This document shows, one piece after another, positions 11,077-24,400 of a DNA stretch of 64,000 nt. A model generated the notes under the pieces. The model did not search any database and had not been told where the DNA came from. It was given only the letters and a program-made list of their open reading frames with translations. The stretch is from Lucifuga dentata (Eukaryota > Chordata > Actinopteri > Ophidiiformes > Bythitidae), in assembly GCA_014773175.1 (NCBI GenBank), contig VXCM01001413.1, positions 125,842-189,841 on the forward strand. The letters are read 5' to 3'. Within the stretch, counting starts at the first letter, position 1. Every line of letters starts with the position of its first letter. A program made the position numbers and the translations under genes.

Positions 11077-14000
11077 GAATTGTTATAGGTCATATATGTC
11101 ATTTGTATTTGGCTTTTATGCCTGTTGGTTATGATAATGTTTTACAATCAGCAACATCACAGCTTTTCCATCAAATCCATGTGGCCATGCAAACGTTAGC
11201 AACTGCGTAATTTTTACAGTCAATTTTACAGTTGTGTTCCAGAGTAAAATATTTTGGCAACTATAGGACAGATTGTCGTGAAATTTGGTACAAATTTTTT
11301 AAAGTTCCCAGAAAATAAATCACATTTTTTACTTCTGCTATAGAAATATAAAATCAAATTGGCAGATTGGCAACAGATTTACAGAGCATGTCATGTTAGT
11401 ACCCAGAATCCAGGTCGTACACCTTTCCTGTGGGAGTGGCATTCATGTAGTGTCACATGACCCTCTCAAAGGGAAGTTTGGTTTCTACATAAATCAAACA
11501 GCCTCAGCAATTAATATTAAACTGACAAGAAAAATGCTCTGAATATAACATATGTAATTTAACATATAATGAAGAAGAAGATTGATGAACTTTGATACAA
11601 TACAGTGATTATAGTGTAAATCAGCTATAAAGTCACTATAAATTCAATATGGAGTGAAAGAAAATAAAGTCTATGAAGTTACTTAGATACAATTACTGAA
11701 ATCACTGTACAAGTACAATATCTTTCCAAATCTTTTCTACGGACCATTTTATATGACTTGACATGAGAAATTACTTGAAGGTTCTATGCTGAAATTTATT
11801 TTCTATATATTTTATTTATATTTTAACCTTTTCTTTACTTCAATAATACTGGATTTAGGGTTTCATCTGGTAACACCTAAAAGAGGTACACTCAGGTACA
11901 TTCAATTTATTTTGTTGTGGTGAACTGAAAACTTTACTGACCTGAAATAACATTATGTTTGCCTGTCCTCCAGGCTTATGAAATGAGTACCTGCACCTTA
12001 TAGCAGGTACAAGGACAACCCACAGCATCTCATTATGTTTAATTAGCTCCACATTTTTTACTCCATTACTGCCAGCTGTACCAATTCATTTTTGGTATGA
12101 TTTATTTTTGCACTGCTGAAAAAACACCACCGTGCACCGCTTCCAAAAGAGAGGCTTAGTCTCTTAGAATGTAATAAAACCAGGGGAAAGTCAAGTGTGG
12201 TTGTCTGTAATTCAATTCCATATAGTGTAATAGGGCAGCTGATGAGTATATGAACAATGCTGAATTATTGATTTTGTGATTCCAGCAGGGTAACAACAAT
12301 CGAAGGGTGTCCTTTTAGCTTGTCACATGTCACATAAACAAAGTGGCTTTTCTCATACAGTCTGTCTTTCCTCTTCTTGAGAGCTAATGTCACACAGAAT
12401 GATCCTTTAACACTGATCAGTGCTTCCAGCTGACACCATCATAAGGATGATGAACTCCTGTTGCAGTCCTGAAAGGAGACACGTGGAAAGCTATACTTCT
12501 TTGGACAGATAAGCTTTGTTTTGTGTGCTTGTTCATGTGCCAAAATATCCTGTCTCATTTCTCCTCTGCAGGAGTGTGTGCAATGTGTCTGGCACTGTTA
12601 TCAAGTGGGCTGCAGATTTCTATCCACCCCACTAGAGTGGCTTTCAAACTTCACTTGGAAGCCGTTTGTTTTGTGACCCACAATAATTTAATGGACTATT
12701 GTGCAGGCTTATTGAACCTGTTATATCATTTTATTTGCCTCAGCACGTATTGCAAAGAAGAGAGCTAGCAAAGCAATAAGTTATGATGTAAGCTTCTACA
12801 GAGACGTTTCCTGAGCTATTTTAATATTCTGGTGAGTCATATTTGAGCTTCTACCCAACAACTCTTGGTATGTCAATTTTGCATGCAGATTCTGACCACA
12901 TCCACTTGTCTGTGGTACACACAAGTGATGACACTAGACACCAACAAGATAACAGCCTCCAGATGTCCCGGATTGGTGTGTTAGTAACAAAGCAACAGAG
13001 GAAAATTGCAAACTATGGACGTCAGGCTTTTATTTTATGATGAAATACCATATCTCCGCAAATGTACCCAAGCATTCACATGCCATTATGTGTTAATACT
13101 CTTGTCTGTGTGAGCTTGGCTGGCTGCATTTCTTCTCTGTGTGGCATCTTCCCATAATCATCTTATGCTCTCATACACATGGCAGTGTGCGTGCAGAGGA
13201 GTTTGGAAAATAGGCGGACCACAACCGATGAAAAGACAAAAGGAGAGAAAGAGGAAGAGAGAGAGGATGAGCTAACTGATTCAGGGCATCTCTGCCAAGG
13301 CAAAACAAGCCTGGAGTGAAAATCATCTTATTAGGGCCATAGCAGACAAATAAAGGGAGACTCAAGAAATTATGGCATTGGTATTCAAGCAGTGACTTGC
13401 TGGGTCTTGTCACAATAAAACAGAGGGAATGCAAGTGGAGGCTCAGAGAGTACGAGGCAGGGAGAGAGAGAGCTGTTGATCTGTTTAGCCTGCTGCCACT
13501 GCGCTGCACCACCTCTGAAATGGTTGTATTTGAAATCAGCTATATAGAGTAGAAGACACTGCAGAGCTCTGTGTGCTCAGGCATGCCTGTCAGGAAGAGC
13601 AGGCTTCATGGATGAATTGTGATTGCTTACATATACAGCTACACACCAAACATTAATCATAGACAGTTGTCTCTTTCCATAAAAAACTACGAAGGATCAG
13701 ACAGGTGCAGAGCTGTGCTGAAAGACAGGGAGGACAGGACTGAGGGAAAATGGAATCAAGGCAAAGAGAGTGGGCGAGAACTGGAGGAAAGAGGTCAAGC
13801 AATATTTACGTTAAGTTTTAAAAATTTCGTTTTAAGAGAAAGTACAAAAAGATTGTGAATGTTAGAGAAGTGTGTTGTTCGCCATTTTAATGCAAAGCAC
13901 GGCTTCAGTGCAACCTGTCTGAGACAGCAGGGACTGTCTCAAGTGGTGCTGACAGGGACCGTCTGTGAACCTGCCTGTGGATCATCATAAACCCTGCACC

Positions 14001-14774
14001 TGCTCACGATTGTATCACGGTGCCCTGCTGTTTCATATTCACATTAGCATACGGCTCAAAACATGCTGAATATATGCACCATTATAGACTATAATTTATC
14101 ATGTGTCTGGAGATATTATGTGCTCAGTGGTAAGGCAGGGGAACATGCTTATTGAATATGGATAAAACATGCATCTGCATTCATTTGTCCGCACTTAAAA
14201 TTACTGATGAACTGACAAATAAGCACAAAGGAACTAACAAAACTTTAATTACACGAGGCTTGTAAAAGTGTAAAACCTGGTGGATGAAGGGCAAAGTAAG
14301 GAGACCTGCCAAGCCAAAGACTTTCTGGATGAGAAATGTGCATGCCCCATCACTTTTCTTTGTGTGATACAGACTTTTTCCTGCTTTTTTGGTCTAATCG
14401 ACTTTCATGGCAGAAGTGATTTGTAATTAATGGTAGATTTGTAACTCATCTATATCCCTGAACCTTGATGAGAACAATCAATAGCTCTGCCTGTGGTCTT
14501 TGCTTGCTCTCTCTCCCTCTCTCCCTCTCTTACTTTCTCATGACAGTAGCACCTAAAGTTTCTTCCAAAGTGGTTTCATGTGCACACACATTCACACAAG
14601 CAGTAACGACATCCCTTAGGAGGAGCTAAAAAGTGTAGATCCTTCTTCAACTTTTGCATTGGGTTAACAACAGCTAAGTCAATAGACTGTGACACTAATG
14701 AAATCTAACAAGCTGTCAGGTGACAAAAAAGCCATTTCTTTCTTACTTCTGTTATTTCTGAAATTATCATCCAG

Positions 14775-14809
14775 AAATATGCCTTTTAATGATAACAAAA
14801 GGCATATTT
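14775..14809. repeat. Hairpin, 13-bp arms
   Basis: AAATATGCCTTTT (14775-14787) and AAAAGGCATATTT (14797-14809) are exact reverse complements with a 9-base loop. Confidence 0.75.
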
Positions 14810-16159
14810 TATAAATGAGCTGGTAACTTGCACCTGAATCTATCTAAAGATTCATTTATAATCCTTTTTCTTCCTTTCATGCAGGCTTATTTGGTGTTGC
14901 ATGCCTCTGTTGCACTAATGTTCTTTCCTTTATGTAGGTCTCCCTTTCTCCCAGCTCACTCCCCAGGCTCATAGTCTGCTCAAGACTGTATTTGATTTTG
15001 ACAGTCTTTCAGTCATTCCCTCTGGGGTCATACCCCTGGGTTGTTGATAGTGTAAAAATATTACTCCACCAAATTTAGGCTTCAGGAAAAAACAAAATAA
15101 AAAGAATCAAAGCCATAAGTGTCAAAGGAAAAGAGTGTAGAATAGAGAAACACATAAGCAAATGAGAGAGTGAAAGAGAGAGAGAAATGGAGGTTAATGA
15201 CAGACACTAACCACACTTTTCATAAAAGGTCACGTCACAGACAGATGGCAGCCCTGTGCTGTTTTGCTAATGTTCCTCATCATAATAGCTCCTGATTTTC
15301 ATCTTCCATTTCCTTTATTTCAGGAGTCTCACATTTATTTTGAGCTGGAGAAAGTTTTCCAACACAATATCAATCACAACAATGTCAGAACCAAACAACA
15401 GAGACAGCACCAATGTCAATAACTTTAACAGACAAGCAGAAGAAAGAAACATCTGTGTCTTACACTTCAATCCCCAACATGAAATGATATGAGGTGTGCT
15501 GGGAAGACACTCAAATTAGCAGAGGACGAGTGTGTGTCAGGACATGCTATCACCTTGTGTTAAGTCCAGGAGGAGTGGCAGTGTATTTGATCGTGTCAGC
15601 GTTTCTATTGTTCATACACACACGTGCAGACACACACTGCTAAGAAGTCTGAAGAGCGGGAAGAGGTTGCTGTAAAAGCAATTTCCTCATGAGAGAAAGG
15701 TCTCATAATTCTTGTGAGACGAAGCATCTGGGATGATTGGGGACAGATGGGAAAAGCTGTATGAAATTCAGCAATGTCCTCATTCACTGCAATTGTGTTT
15801 CAGTAACCTTTCTCTTGGAAGTTTCTCTGATATATTTCCCTTGTTTTTGAGGGACTTCACATTAATCACGGTTGACACACAGCAAGGCTTTCCTGTTGAC
15901 GGTAGTGTTTCAAATGTGCAGAGTGCCTACAGGCATAATGTATTACTTTGGCAATAACATGAATCCAGTCATATCATCCATAGTGAGTTTCTTGATCACT
16001 TATCACTGATGAACGTATGTTCAGATGTGAGCGCATCCTTTGTAGTATCTGCAGATAGCAATCTGAAGGAGCAGTACATTTCCATGGCACAGCACAGCAG
16101 TTTTGTTCTATGTTTGTAGCTCACTCTCCCCACTAGGGCATACTTTCTAACCCTGGAAA

Positions 16160-16189
16160 GGGGGGGGGGGGGNGGGGGGGGGGGGGGGG
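16160..16189. other. Poly-G tract with N gap
   Basis: Thirty positions of G interrupted by a single N at 16173. Tract length is unreliable because the contig ends meet inside the homopolymer. Confidence 0.8.
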
Positions 16190-17256
16190 CTTATTCTGCA
16201 GTAAAGAGAAAATCTCCAGCCAAGCTAAAGACAAGAACCTGGAGCTCTAGTCACTTATTATGTCCAAACACATAATGGAATGGCTGGCTGAACTCAAAAA
16301 ATGGCGAGAGCTGGTGGAATGCAGAAGCAGATGAGCAGGACGAGACTCCTTCTGTCTGCCTTCTCTTTCTTTAATGCTGTGTGCACCAAGCTGTCACTGA
16401 TTTCATCATTCTGCCTTTCAGTGTCACTGGACCTGAAGAAAATTTTAATCCTTTATATTATAATTGCACATATTACATTAGTTTATAATCGATGCTACCT
16501 AATTCCCTCCTCCATACTAAACTGCAAAGGACATAGCCAAATAATGGCAAAGAAACGTGTCTGACCCTTACTCTCCTTCTATCCCCTCTTGTACATTCCT
16601 TCATGATGCCATCGCTATATTTTCAGATTCTACTTTCAGAATAATATGAATAACTCTTTATTCAAGAAAAATTTTAGGTAGGAGCCAGAGAGAGAGAGAT
16701 TAAAAATTGAGTCCAGCTTGAAAGTGTGCACCAATTTGTACACACAAATGCATTCGATTCAAAAATAAATAAGTAATAAAAACAACTCAAATCTGCAGGA
16801 GCAACTGCTACATAGCAATGTTTGCTGGACACACAGTTTCAACAAAATCAGACTTTTATACTGCTTCAAAATAGAAGAATGCTTATTTTTCTAAGATTTA
16901 TGAATAATTAAGAGGTCTGGCTGATGAGATTTTAAGGTAGAAAAAAGATAAAATGTAAAACAAATGGGTAATAAACGCTTAAACATGTGAGGCCGTAGGG
17001 GCTGAAGGAGGAGGTGAGGAGGAGGAGTAGGGAGGAAGATGCTGAGTGGGACAAGCTGATTGGAGTCTCGAGCTCCTGCACTGTCAGATCAAAAGGCCTT
17101 TTTGAGCATCAAAGACACCTACAGCAGCAGTGTCTCCAGTGATAAAGATGCCACTCTCCCGGCTTTTCCCTCCATCTTTAATTACAAATATTTGTAAGAA
17201 GCTTAACTGCATGAATGAGGGGGGGTTTGTCAGGGAAAGGTGTGGGGGTGTCAGGG

Positions 17257-17387
17257 CATCAACGCAGCTGTTGGATAAGATAAGATTATTTGCCTTTTTT
17301 TAATTTTTTTTTTTTTATTTCNCATCAACGCAGCTGTTGGATAAGATAAGATTATTTGCCTTTTTTTAATTTTTTTTTTTTTATTTC
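17257..17387. other. Assembly duplication around N (65 bp x 2)
   Basis: The 65 bases 17257-17321, starting CATCAACGCAGCTG, are repeated exactly at 17323-17387 with only N 17322 between them. Exact identity through a T tract plus the single N indicates unmerged overlapping contig ends, not a biological repeat. Confidence 0.9.
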
Positions 17388-19505
17388 ATTTTAATTATTC
17401 ATACCCCCACACTATCATCAGCTCCACTTTCTTCTTTTCAATACATTTAATGGGTGGAAATATGAATAAATAAATAAATCCACAGGATAAACACACTAAC
17501 TGAAGAGCTGGAGGGTAAACTTCTCTCCCTGGAAATTACACTCTTGTCTTGTGGGCCTGAAAATGAGAATGTGTTTTGCATTTGAGTTCATTAAGGATCC
17601 CTATCAGTGGACTGACATTTTCCACCTCCTTTTTCCACATATACAGCATAGCTTGGCTTGATACAAACTACAGCTTACCTGACAACAAGCTGAACATCAA
17701 TCTCACAAAAAAGTTGAGATCCTATAATGAGAGAAGGAGAGAGGGAGAAGCAGAGAAAGTAGAACACGCTCATCTTACACTTTCCTTGCTTCAAGCTCAA
17801 TGGCATAGTATAATCTGGGAGAAGTGTACTAGTCACCTTGTATGAGGAGAATGTAAAAGGGAGACAGGCAGAGGCAGCATGAGAGAAAGAGACAGACAAC
17901 ACAGGTTTTCAGTGCACTTCAGAAACTCCAGGAAGCAAAGTACATTGTTTTCCAGTGAGCAGGGTTGAAGGGGGGTTGGGGGGCATTTGTCTTATTCGGT
18001 TCAGATCTTCTCCAAATAAGCACTCTGAAATTGAAAAGTTTTTGTGAGATACTGCTAGAATGTCAATGACTCAACACCTCCTGTAATTCTCTGTGTTTAA
18101 TCAGTTCATGGATGTCAGAAGACTCGTGGCGGCTGAGCCATCAGCTAATGGGAATTCTAATGAGAAGCCTGAACACTGATCTAAACAGTGACAGGAAAGC
18201 TCATTGTAACACTCAGCAGTGATGTGGAGGAGCTTCTTCCATGTTTTTTTTTTTTTTTTTTTTTCTCTTCCCAGTGTTCAGAGTCCCAAATGGGAGTGCA
18301 AGGGGTTTATTTTGTTTTCAAATCAGAGGTGGACAGTAATTACATTGTCTCATTAGCTGTTCTCCCTTGACTTTGCATGGTCATCAAGGTAATGTATGTG
18401 GCCCTTCCTGTTTGGGCGAAAATGGATTTGTGCTGCATTAGCTGATGAGGGAGGTAAATTACATTATGTCTCCCAATGTGATCTTAATGTCAGTGATTCT
18501 GGGATGGATCAGCCTGTGGACAGCCACAGACTTGTTAGCGAATTCCATTTCACCACTCTGTCTCTCAACACCAACTGCAATAACTCCGACTTAAAGGGAG
18601 AGGGCTGGAATGGGTATCATTAAAATAGCAATTATAAAGACAGAGACACTCAATAATTCTTCTTAATTTGCGTGGCAAATAGGACACTTTTGTTAACTAA
18701 TTTTATTATAATCTTTCATAGCTTTATAAAGCTTTATAAAAGGCTTAACAAATGGTGTAATAAGATGAGCAATGAAAGCAGTAAAGAAAACTCATTAAAA
18801 TGAGAAAAATGCATTAAAAAAAAATGTGTTTATCCAAGTCCAGTGACAGGTATACAGAAGCAATAACAAAACCAATTCTGATGATTAAAGTAATTTTACA
18901 ATACTGTATGTATATGATAGTATCAACAATTAGAAGCCTGAAAAGTTAGCAGTTGCCCTTTCATTCACCTAAGTATTAAAAAGCAGTAGCCAAGTTTTAT
19001 GCAATAGTGCTGAAAGGTCCAACTATCTTCTAAAGGACAGCTGTTTTTTTTTTTTGTTTGTTTGTTTTTTTGGCAGCTGTTGTTGCAGCCAGAACCATAT
19101 GTCTGTCCTGAGAAGACTAGTGGACATTAGGATATATGCCAGAAAACAAGACAGAGGAACATTTTTAATGAAATATCAGTCCTGTACTTTCATAGACATT
19201 AATTGGTGTACAGGACCAAATCATATGCACAACATTTTCTTCTGTAGAACAGAGCAAATTAGAAAATTGTTGATCTGGAGTAAATTAAGCTCTATGGGTA
19301 AACTTAATGAGATACTGTTACAAAACAAAATTACTGAACCCTTTAGAATTACATGGATTTCTGCATGAATTACTCATCAAATGTGGTCTGAGTTTCAAAG
19401 TCACAACTATAGTCAAGCATTATTGCTGAACTAATGAAAAAGAAAGAAATACTTGTCAGTACTTTGAGTAAATTCTTGTTTAGGCTGGAAGTTTATGTAC
19501 ATTGT

Positions 19506-20622
19506 TTTTACAGTTTTTCCTCAATCGCTTTGGCTCAATTCTCGAATGAGAATTGCTTGTTTCAAAACAATAAGCTCAAATCTCTGGACAATTATTTTCT
19601 TGTTCACACCAGACTTGAATTTCTTAGTCATTTAAGCAAATTGCACATGTTTTGGCACATGTGAAAAAGAGTTAGTACAATTGTCTACAATTTGCACAAT
19701 AACTACATGCACATGGCTTGCTGATTAAAACTGATGAACTGATTCTCAGTGAAACTGTCATATTCTTCACAACTTGTAAACATTCTTTCATCATGTGAGC
19801 CATCACATGCAAAATGACCCATTCAAACAAGAGCGACAGGAAGATAGGAGCTTGTAGTGTTGCATACTGTGAGCAGGTACAATTTATTGATTTTTACAGA
19901 ACTAATGCAGGGTTTTTCATTGTTGCTGTGTTTTTTTGTTTTGTTTTTTTTTTTTTGTTTTTTGTTTTTTGGTTTTTGGTTTTGTTTTGTTTTTTTGCAT
20001 GGATGTCATTTTGTGGCGAATTTTCTGTTCACTATATATGACTTGCAAGAAATATGTAAAAATGGACATGCAAATGTGAATTTTCTGTTTACATGTAACA
20101 CATGGCCACAAAAATAAATTTAATGTACACATACAAATGTGCATATCCTTTTTCTGTGTACTACAGTATTGCACAGTATTGATTTTCCCAGTAAACTTTT
20201 ACCTACTGTTGAAATCGGTATCTAAAAAGCTGTGTGATACACAATAGCATTCAGCCAGACAAAACTGACATTCTTGTACAGTAAGCAGTCAGTGTCAACA
20301 AAAAAGTAGAACTAAACTGAAATTTGTATACTGTATATTTCCAGTGTTGATACCATGATGAAAAAATATCTAAACATTTTGACCAGTATGGCTCACACCA
20401 TGACAAAAAACAACTTTTCATTTTGGTAGCATTGGCCAATTTACTGACACAAGAACTAGGTGAAGCATGAATTAAATGTTTTGGGTGAGTTAATACATTT
20501 TGCAGACATGCAAAAGAGTTGTGATGCCCCATAAAACAGTTGTGACAGTTGCACTTACAGTTTAGAGAATGTTAAGACTGTTTCAAAAAATGAGCCAAAG
20601 CGATTGAGGAAAAACTGTAAAA
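19506..20622. mobile_element. Non-autonomous DNA transposon with perfect 32-bp terminal inverted repeats
   Basis: The left end (about 19506-19537, containing CAGTTTTTCCTCAATCGC) matches the right end (20591-20622) exactly in reverse complement over 32 bases. The roughly 1.1 kb between them has no transposase frame. The CAGT start preceded by TA on both sides would fit TA-targeting Tc1/mariner-like elements, but a TTTTA context on both sides leaves the exact end uncertain. Perfect arms suggest a fairly young insertion compared with other elements here. Confidence 0.65.
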
Positions 20623-20699
20623 CAGATAGAACATTTACTGTATATACTTAATTTGTCATTCCTAACAAATTTTCTTCTTTCTAAACCATTCTGTTGTTC

Positions 20700-21419
20700 A
20701 TTCAGCAATGTGTATGGGTCATCATCTTATCCAAAATCTACTGAACTTCAGAAAGCAGACCACTTCTCTAGCATTCTCCTGTAAAGTTTCTTGACAGTTT
20801 TGAACTCACTGTTCCCTCAATGATTGTAAACCGTCCAGGCCCTGAGGCAGCAAAACTCAATGATGCTCTTTTCACCATGCTTCACAGTTGGGATGAAGAT
20901 TTGGTGTTAGTGTTTGTTTTTGCTTTTTTTTTTTTTTTAACTTTTCCCCTCCAAACATAGTGCTGTGCATTTCTGCCAAAAACATTTGCCTCTTCTGTCA
21001 ACAGAATATTGTCCCAAAACTCCCCCAGATTTTTTGAGAACAGCAGTTTCCTCCACTTTATCCTTTTTCAGTGTCTTTCTTATTGTGGACACATGAAGGG
21101 AGAGTAGCAACAGCAACAGCTGAAATCCATTTATATGTAGTTTATCATATTGTGGATTGATGAACACCTAGATCTACTTTTGTTGCTTTTTCCAGCTTTG
21201 TAGATCTCTGCAATTCTTCTCTTGAGGTCCTCTGAAATGTGTTTTGATCATGACATAATTAATGTAAGCAGAGAATAGCAGGCTGTCAGGAAGCAGACTG
21301 TCTGTACTGTTTTTATAGGGCACTGCACTTCTATGACCCACAACACCAGTCTTGCTAATTGGAACACCTGACTCCAATTGCCTTTATCTCAGGGGTTCAC
21401 TTATGTTGTCTTGCCACTG
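20700..21419 (-). mobile_element. Decayed Tc1-like element, left end unclear
   Basis: The right end reads in reverse complement CAGTGGCAAGACAACATAAG followed by TGAACCCC, closely resembling the terminal repeat of the Tc1-like copy at 27525-29086. Internally, antisense Tc1-type segments are recognisable, such as CACCATGCTTCACAGTTGGG near 20874 and GAGGTCCTCTGAAATG near 21225. No intact frame remains, and the left terminal repeat was not found. Confidence 0.55.
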
Positions 21420-24400
21420 AAATATAACTAAACTAAACTATAACTATAACTAACTAAAAATATAGGGGGAAATAAATAAAGAAATAATTGTCAATTAATT
21501 AGGACCTGTTCACACACATTCAGCACATTTTAAGCAGAAACAGTGTTGCTGAGAGTGCTTCTTGAGGGACAAAACCTTATAGCTCTGCTCTTCTGGAGTT
21601 CTATCACTATACTTGTGTGTTCATTTTAAACACATTCTAACTTTAATTTCCCTCACTGAAGTTCCTCCACAGCACTGCATATAGATCCATAAAAAAAAAC
21701 AAACAAAAAAAACACCATTGATAGCCATAGCCTACAGTTTAGTCTGCAGCTGTTTTTCTGTGATAAACTCTAATTCTTAAGTTGAGTGTGACAATATCCA
21801 CTGCACATCTGATATTGTTTCCTCTTATTGAGAAAAGCTTCTTCTGGGATACTCAGTGTTGTTTAGCAGGTAGACTGCCAGCCAATGGGCTTTATTATTG
21901 GCCTTCCACTTGCTATGACACTCATCAGCCCCATCTGTGAGCTCTCAGAGTTCATGGGTAATTTGGAGTTGAACACTTATAAAGACAAGTAATTCTGTGT
22001 GTTTGTATGCATATCTGCCCAGGCTAAACATATTTGATAAAAAGGAACTCCAGGTATTTTCAGGTATTTTGACTACTATTTTACATTTAAACAAAGACCA
22101 GAGCCTGAAGTCTCTAAGTCAGCAGTTTTGTATGCATATGTGGTGTTGTATAGTGAGAACAAAAAAGACTTATATCCAAAAGTGAGGAGTCATCTTAAAT
22201 ATCTACCACCAGGTGCAAGCCTCTTACTTCCAGCTACAGGAATGAAAATTAATTGAAAATCTACCAAAGTTTAAAAAAAAAAAAAAAAAAAAAAAAATGT
22301 TCAGCTTATATTCCATATGTCCAATACAAGTGGGCTGAAGGTATAAAGTTAGATGATGTTTGACGTCATGACAACATACATTTACAAAAACAAGTTTCCA
22401 GTTGTATGAAACTATCAAAGCAATTGAAAGATTTATAAGACATTTAGTGGGGTAGCTTCACTATGAAAGGGTCCCATGGTATAACCATTTTGGTAACCAT
22501 ACAACTTACTGTATATGTATAGTGTAATCAAAGTTTAAAATTACTAACAGTGTCAATTTCAAATAACTCTGCAGCCCCAAAACAAGCTAATCCAAGTCCA
22601 ACATGTGTAAAACAAGACCCGGTGGACAGCAAAACCAACAAAAATCAAGTCTTCTTGAACTGGAATTTAATTTGTATTCATTTTTTATGTTTTTTCTCCT
22701 CCTCCTCTCTTTTTCTCCTCTACGTTGATATGGCTTTTGACCTCATTAACAAAGCAACAAAGCAGTTGACTTGGTACATGCTTCACTGGTAGCTAGAGCC
22801 AATTTCGGTGAGCCGGGGGGAATCGTGTCACAACTGCAAATGAGACGTGACGGAACACGCCGAAACCAAAATAATGAAGTGTTGAATCGCTAACCATAAG
22901 CATTGCAGTCAGTTACGCAAGTTTGTCCCACTGGATTAAAAGAACCCAGAAGACATTTACTCGTTAGAAGTAAATTATCTTTGTTGAATCGCTAACGCAT
23001 AACTCATAGATTAACCTACATAATGTAGCCAGTTACAATTCAGTGAGTCTGAATTGATGGAATCGTCAAAACTGAAAAACATTTTACTGACTTGTGGGGA
23101 TGTTTAACTAGCGGCACGTATGAGCCCCAGTGCATGGAATTAAATTGCTTAATTTTAGCAACAATTCCAGCGTAGCCTGGCTATTGAACATACACATGAA
23201 ATTTGTAGAAGTTATTCAATTTTTTATGCTTTTTTTTGGGGGGGGGAGGGGGCTACAACTAATGGCCTGTTTTTTATTATACTTAAAGTATAGACTTGCA
23301 GTGTGTGTAACTAACTCAGCAGCCTAACAAAGAAGGTCGCTGTTGTTCTTTGTGCTTCATTTAATTTATTGGTAGGTACCTGCTGTGGGTTAGCAGTGTA
23401 CGTTAGCTAACTTGTGCTTTGTGCTTCATAAACTGTAGGCTGGCAGTGTGTGCAGTAAATACAGCAGCCTAACAAATAAGGGATGTGATGTGGCAACACC
23501 CTCAATTTTAGAAGACCCATGTTAAAAAAAACAAGTCAAATAGTGTAAAACTTCATCAAACTATTTACTGTAAGGGTTTTGCTGAAGCTCTCAAGGGCTT
23601 ATGATTGGTCTCAAAGGTTCCAGCACAGGTTTTCAGAGCAAAACTGTATCAATTGGGACCAAACCAATGAAAACAAGTGTTTTGGAAAAAGGTAATTCCA
23701 AGAGAAAATGGGACATGTAGCCTGAGGCCTTTCTGCAATGTTTTTTTTTTTTTTTTTNTTTTTTTTTTTTTTTTTTGGTTTTTTGTTTGTTTTTTTACTT
23801 AAAGCAAAGCCTTGTAATTCACTGGGAAGACTGACAGTAGGAACAAACCCTACGAAGTAAATACAGACCAGAAACAGGAGCAGAAGTTGAGATGCAATTA
23901 AAATGTTGTCCCAGCAGTAAAGGAACATTAAGTTAGGAAGAGATTCAACATGCAATACCGGCACAAGCTTTGGGTTACACAGAATCATGTTAATATTCCT
24001 AGGCAGAAAGAGAAATGAAATATTTTATTTCACAGCTATAGAGTTACAACCTAACACAGATTCATCACATCTTGCAGATCAGCTCATTAGGACATTTTTT
24101 TATGAATCTGTATCTGCAGTATCTACAGTATCTGCTACTAAAGCCAGTTCAATTTCTGAACCTTTGTGTATTGTGAGCATTCATACTGCATGGATGATAG
24201 CTATCAATTAAAAAATGTATTGAATTTGACAAATCATCTGTCATTATTTATGCCAAAAAAAAGATACTTTGGGTAAAAAAAAAAAAAAAAAAAAAAATGG
24301 CTCAGAAACATTGTTGAAACGTTGTTTGTTGAAATCTGCATTTGAACTTTAAGATTTTGTTCATGCTGAGATTGATGAGAGGCCGCCCAAACTTTCCTGT

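Larger units (their letters stand above)
7050..19505. other. Gene-free block
   Basis: Mostly unique AT-rich sequence with no supportable coding region. It contains homopolymer gap joins (7679, 11049, 16173), an artefactual duplication (17257-17387), two hairpins, and short CT/GA tracts (for example about 14508-14530). The stretch at about 8185-8420 is less repetitive and of more balanced composition than its surroundings and could be conserved non-coding DNA; this is a composition-based guess. Confidence 0.55.
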
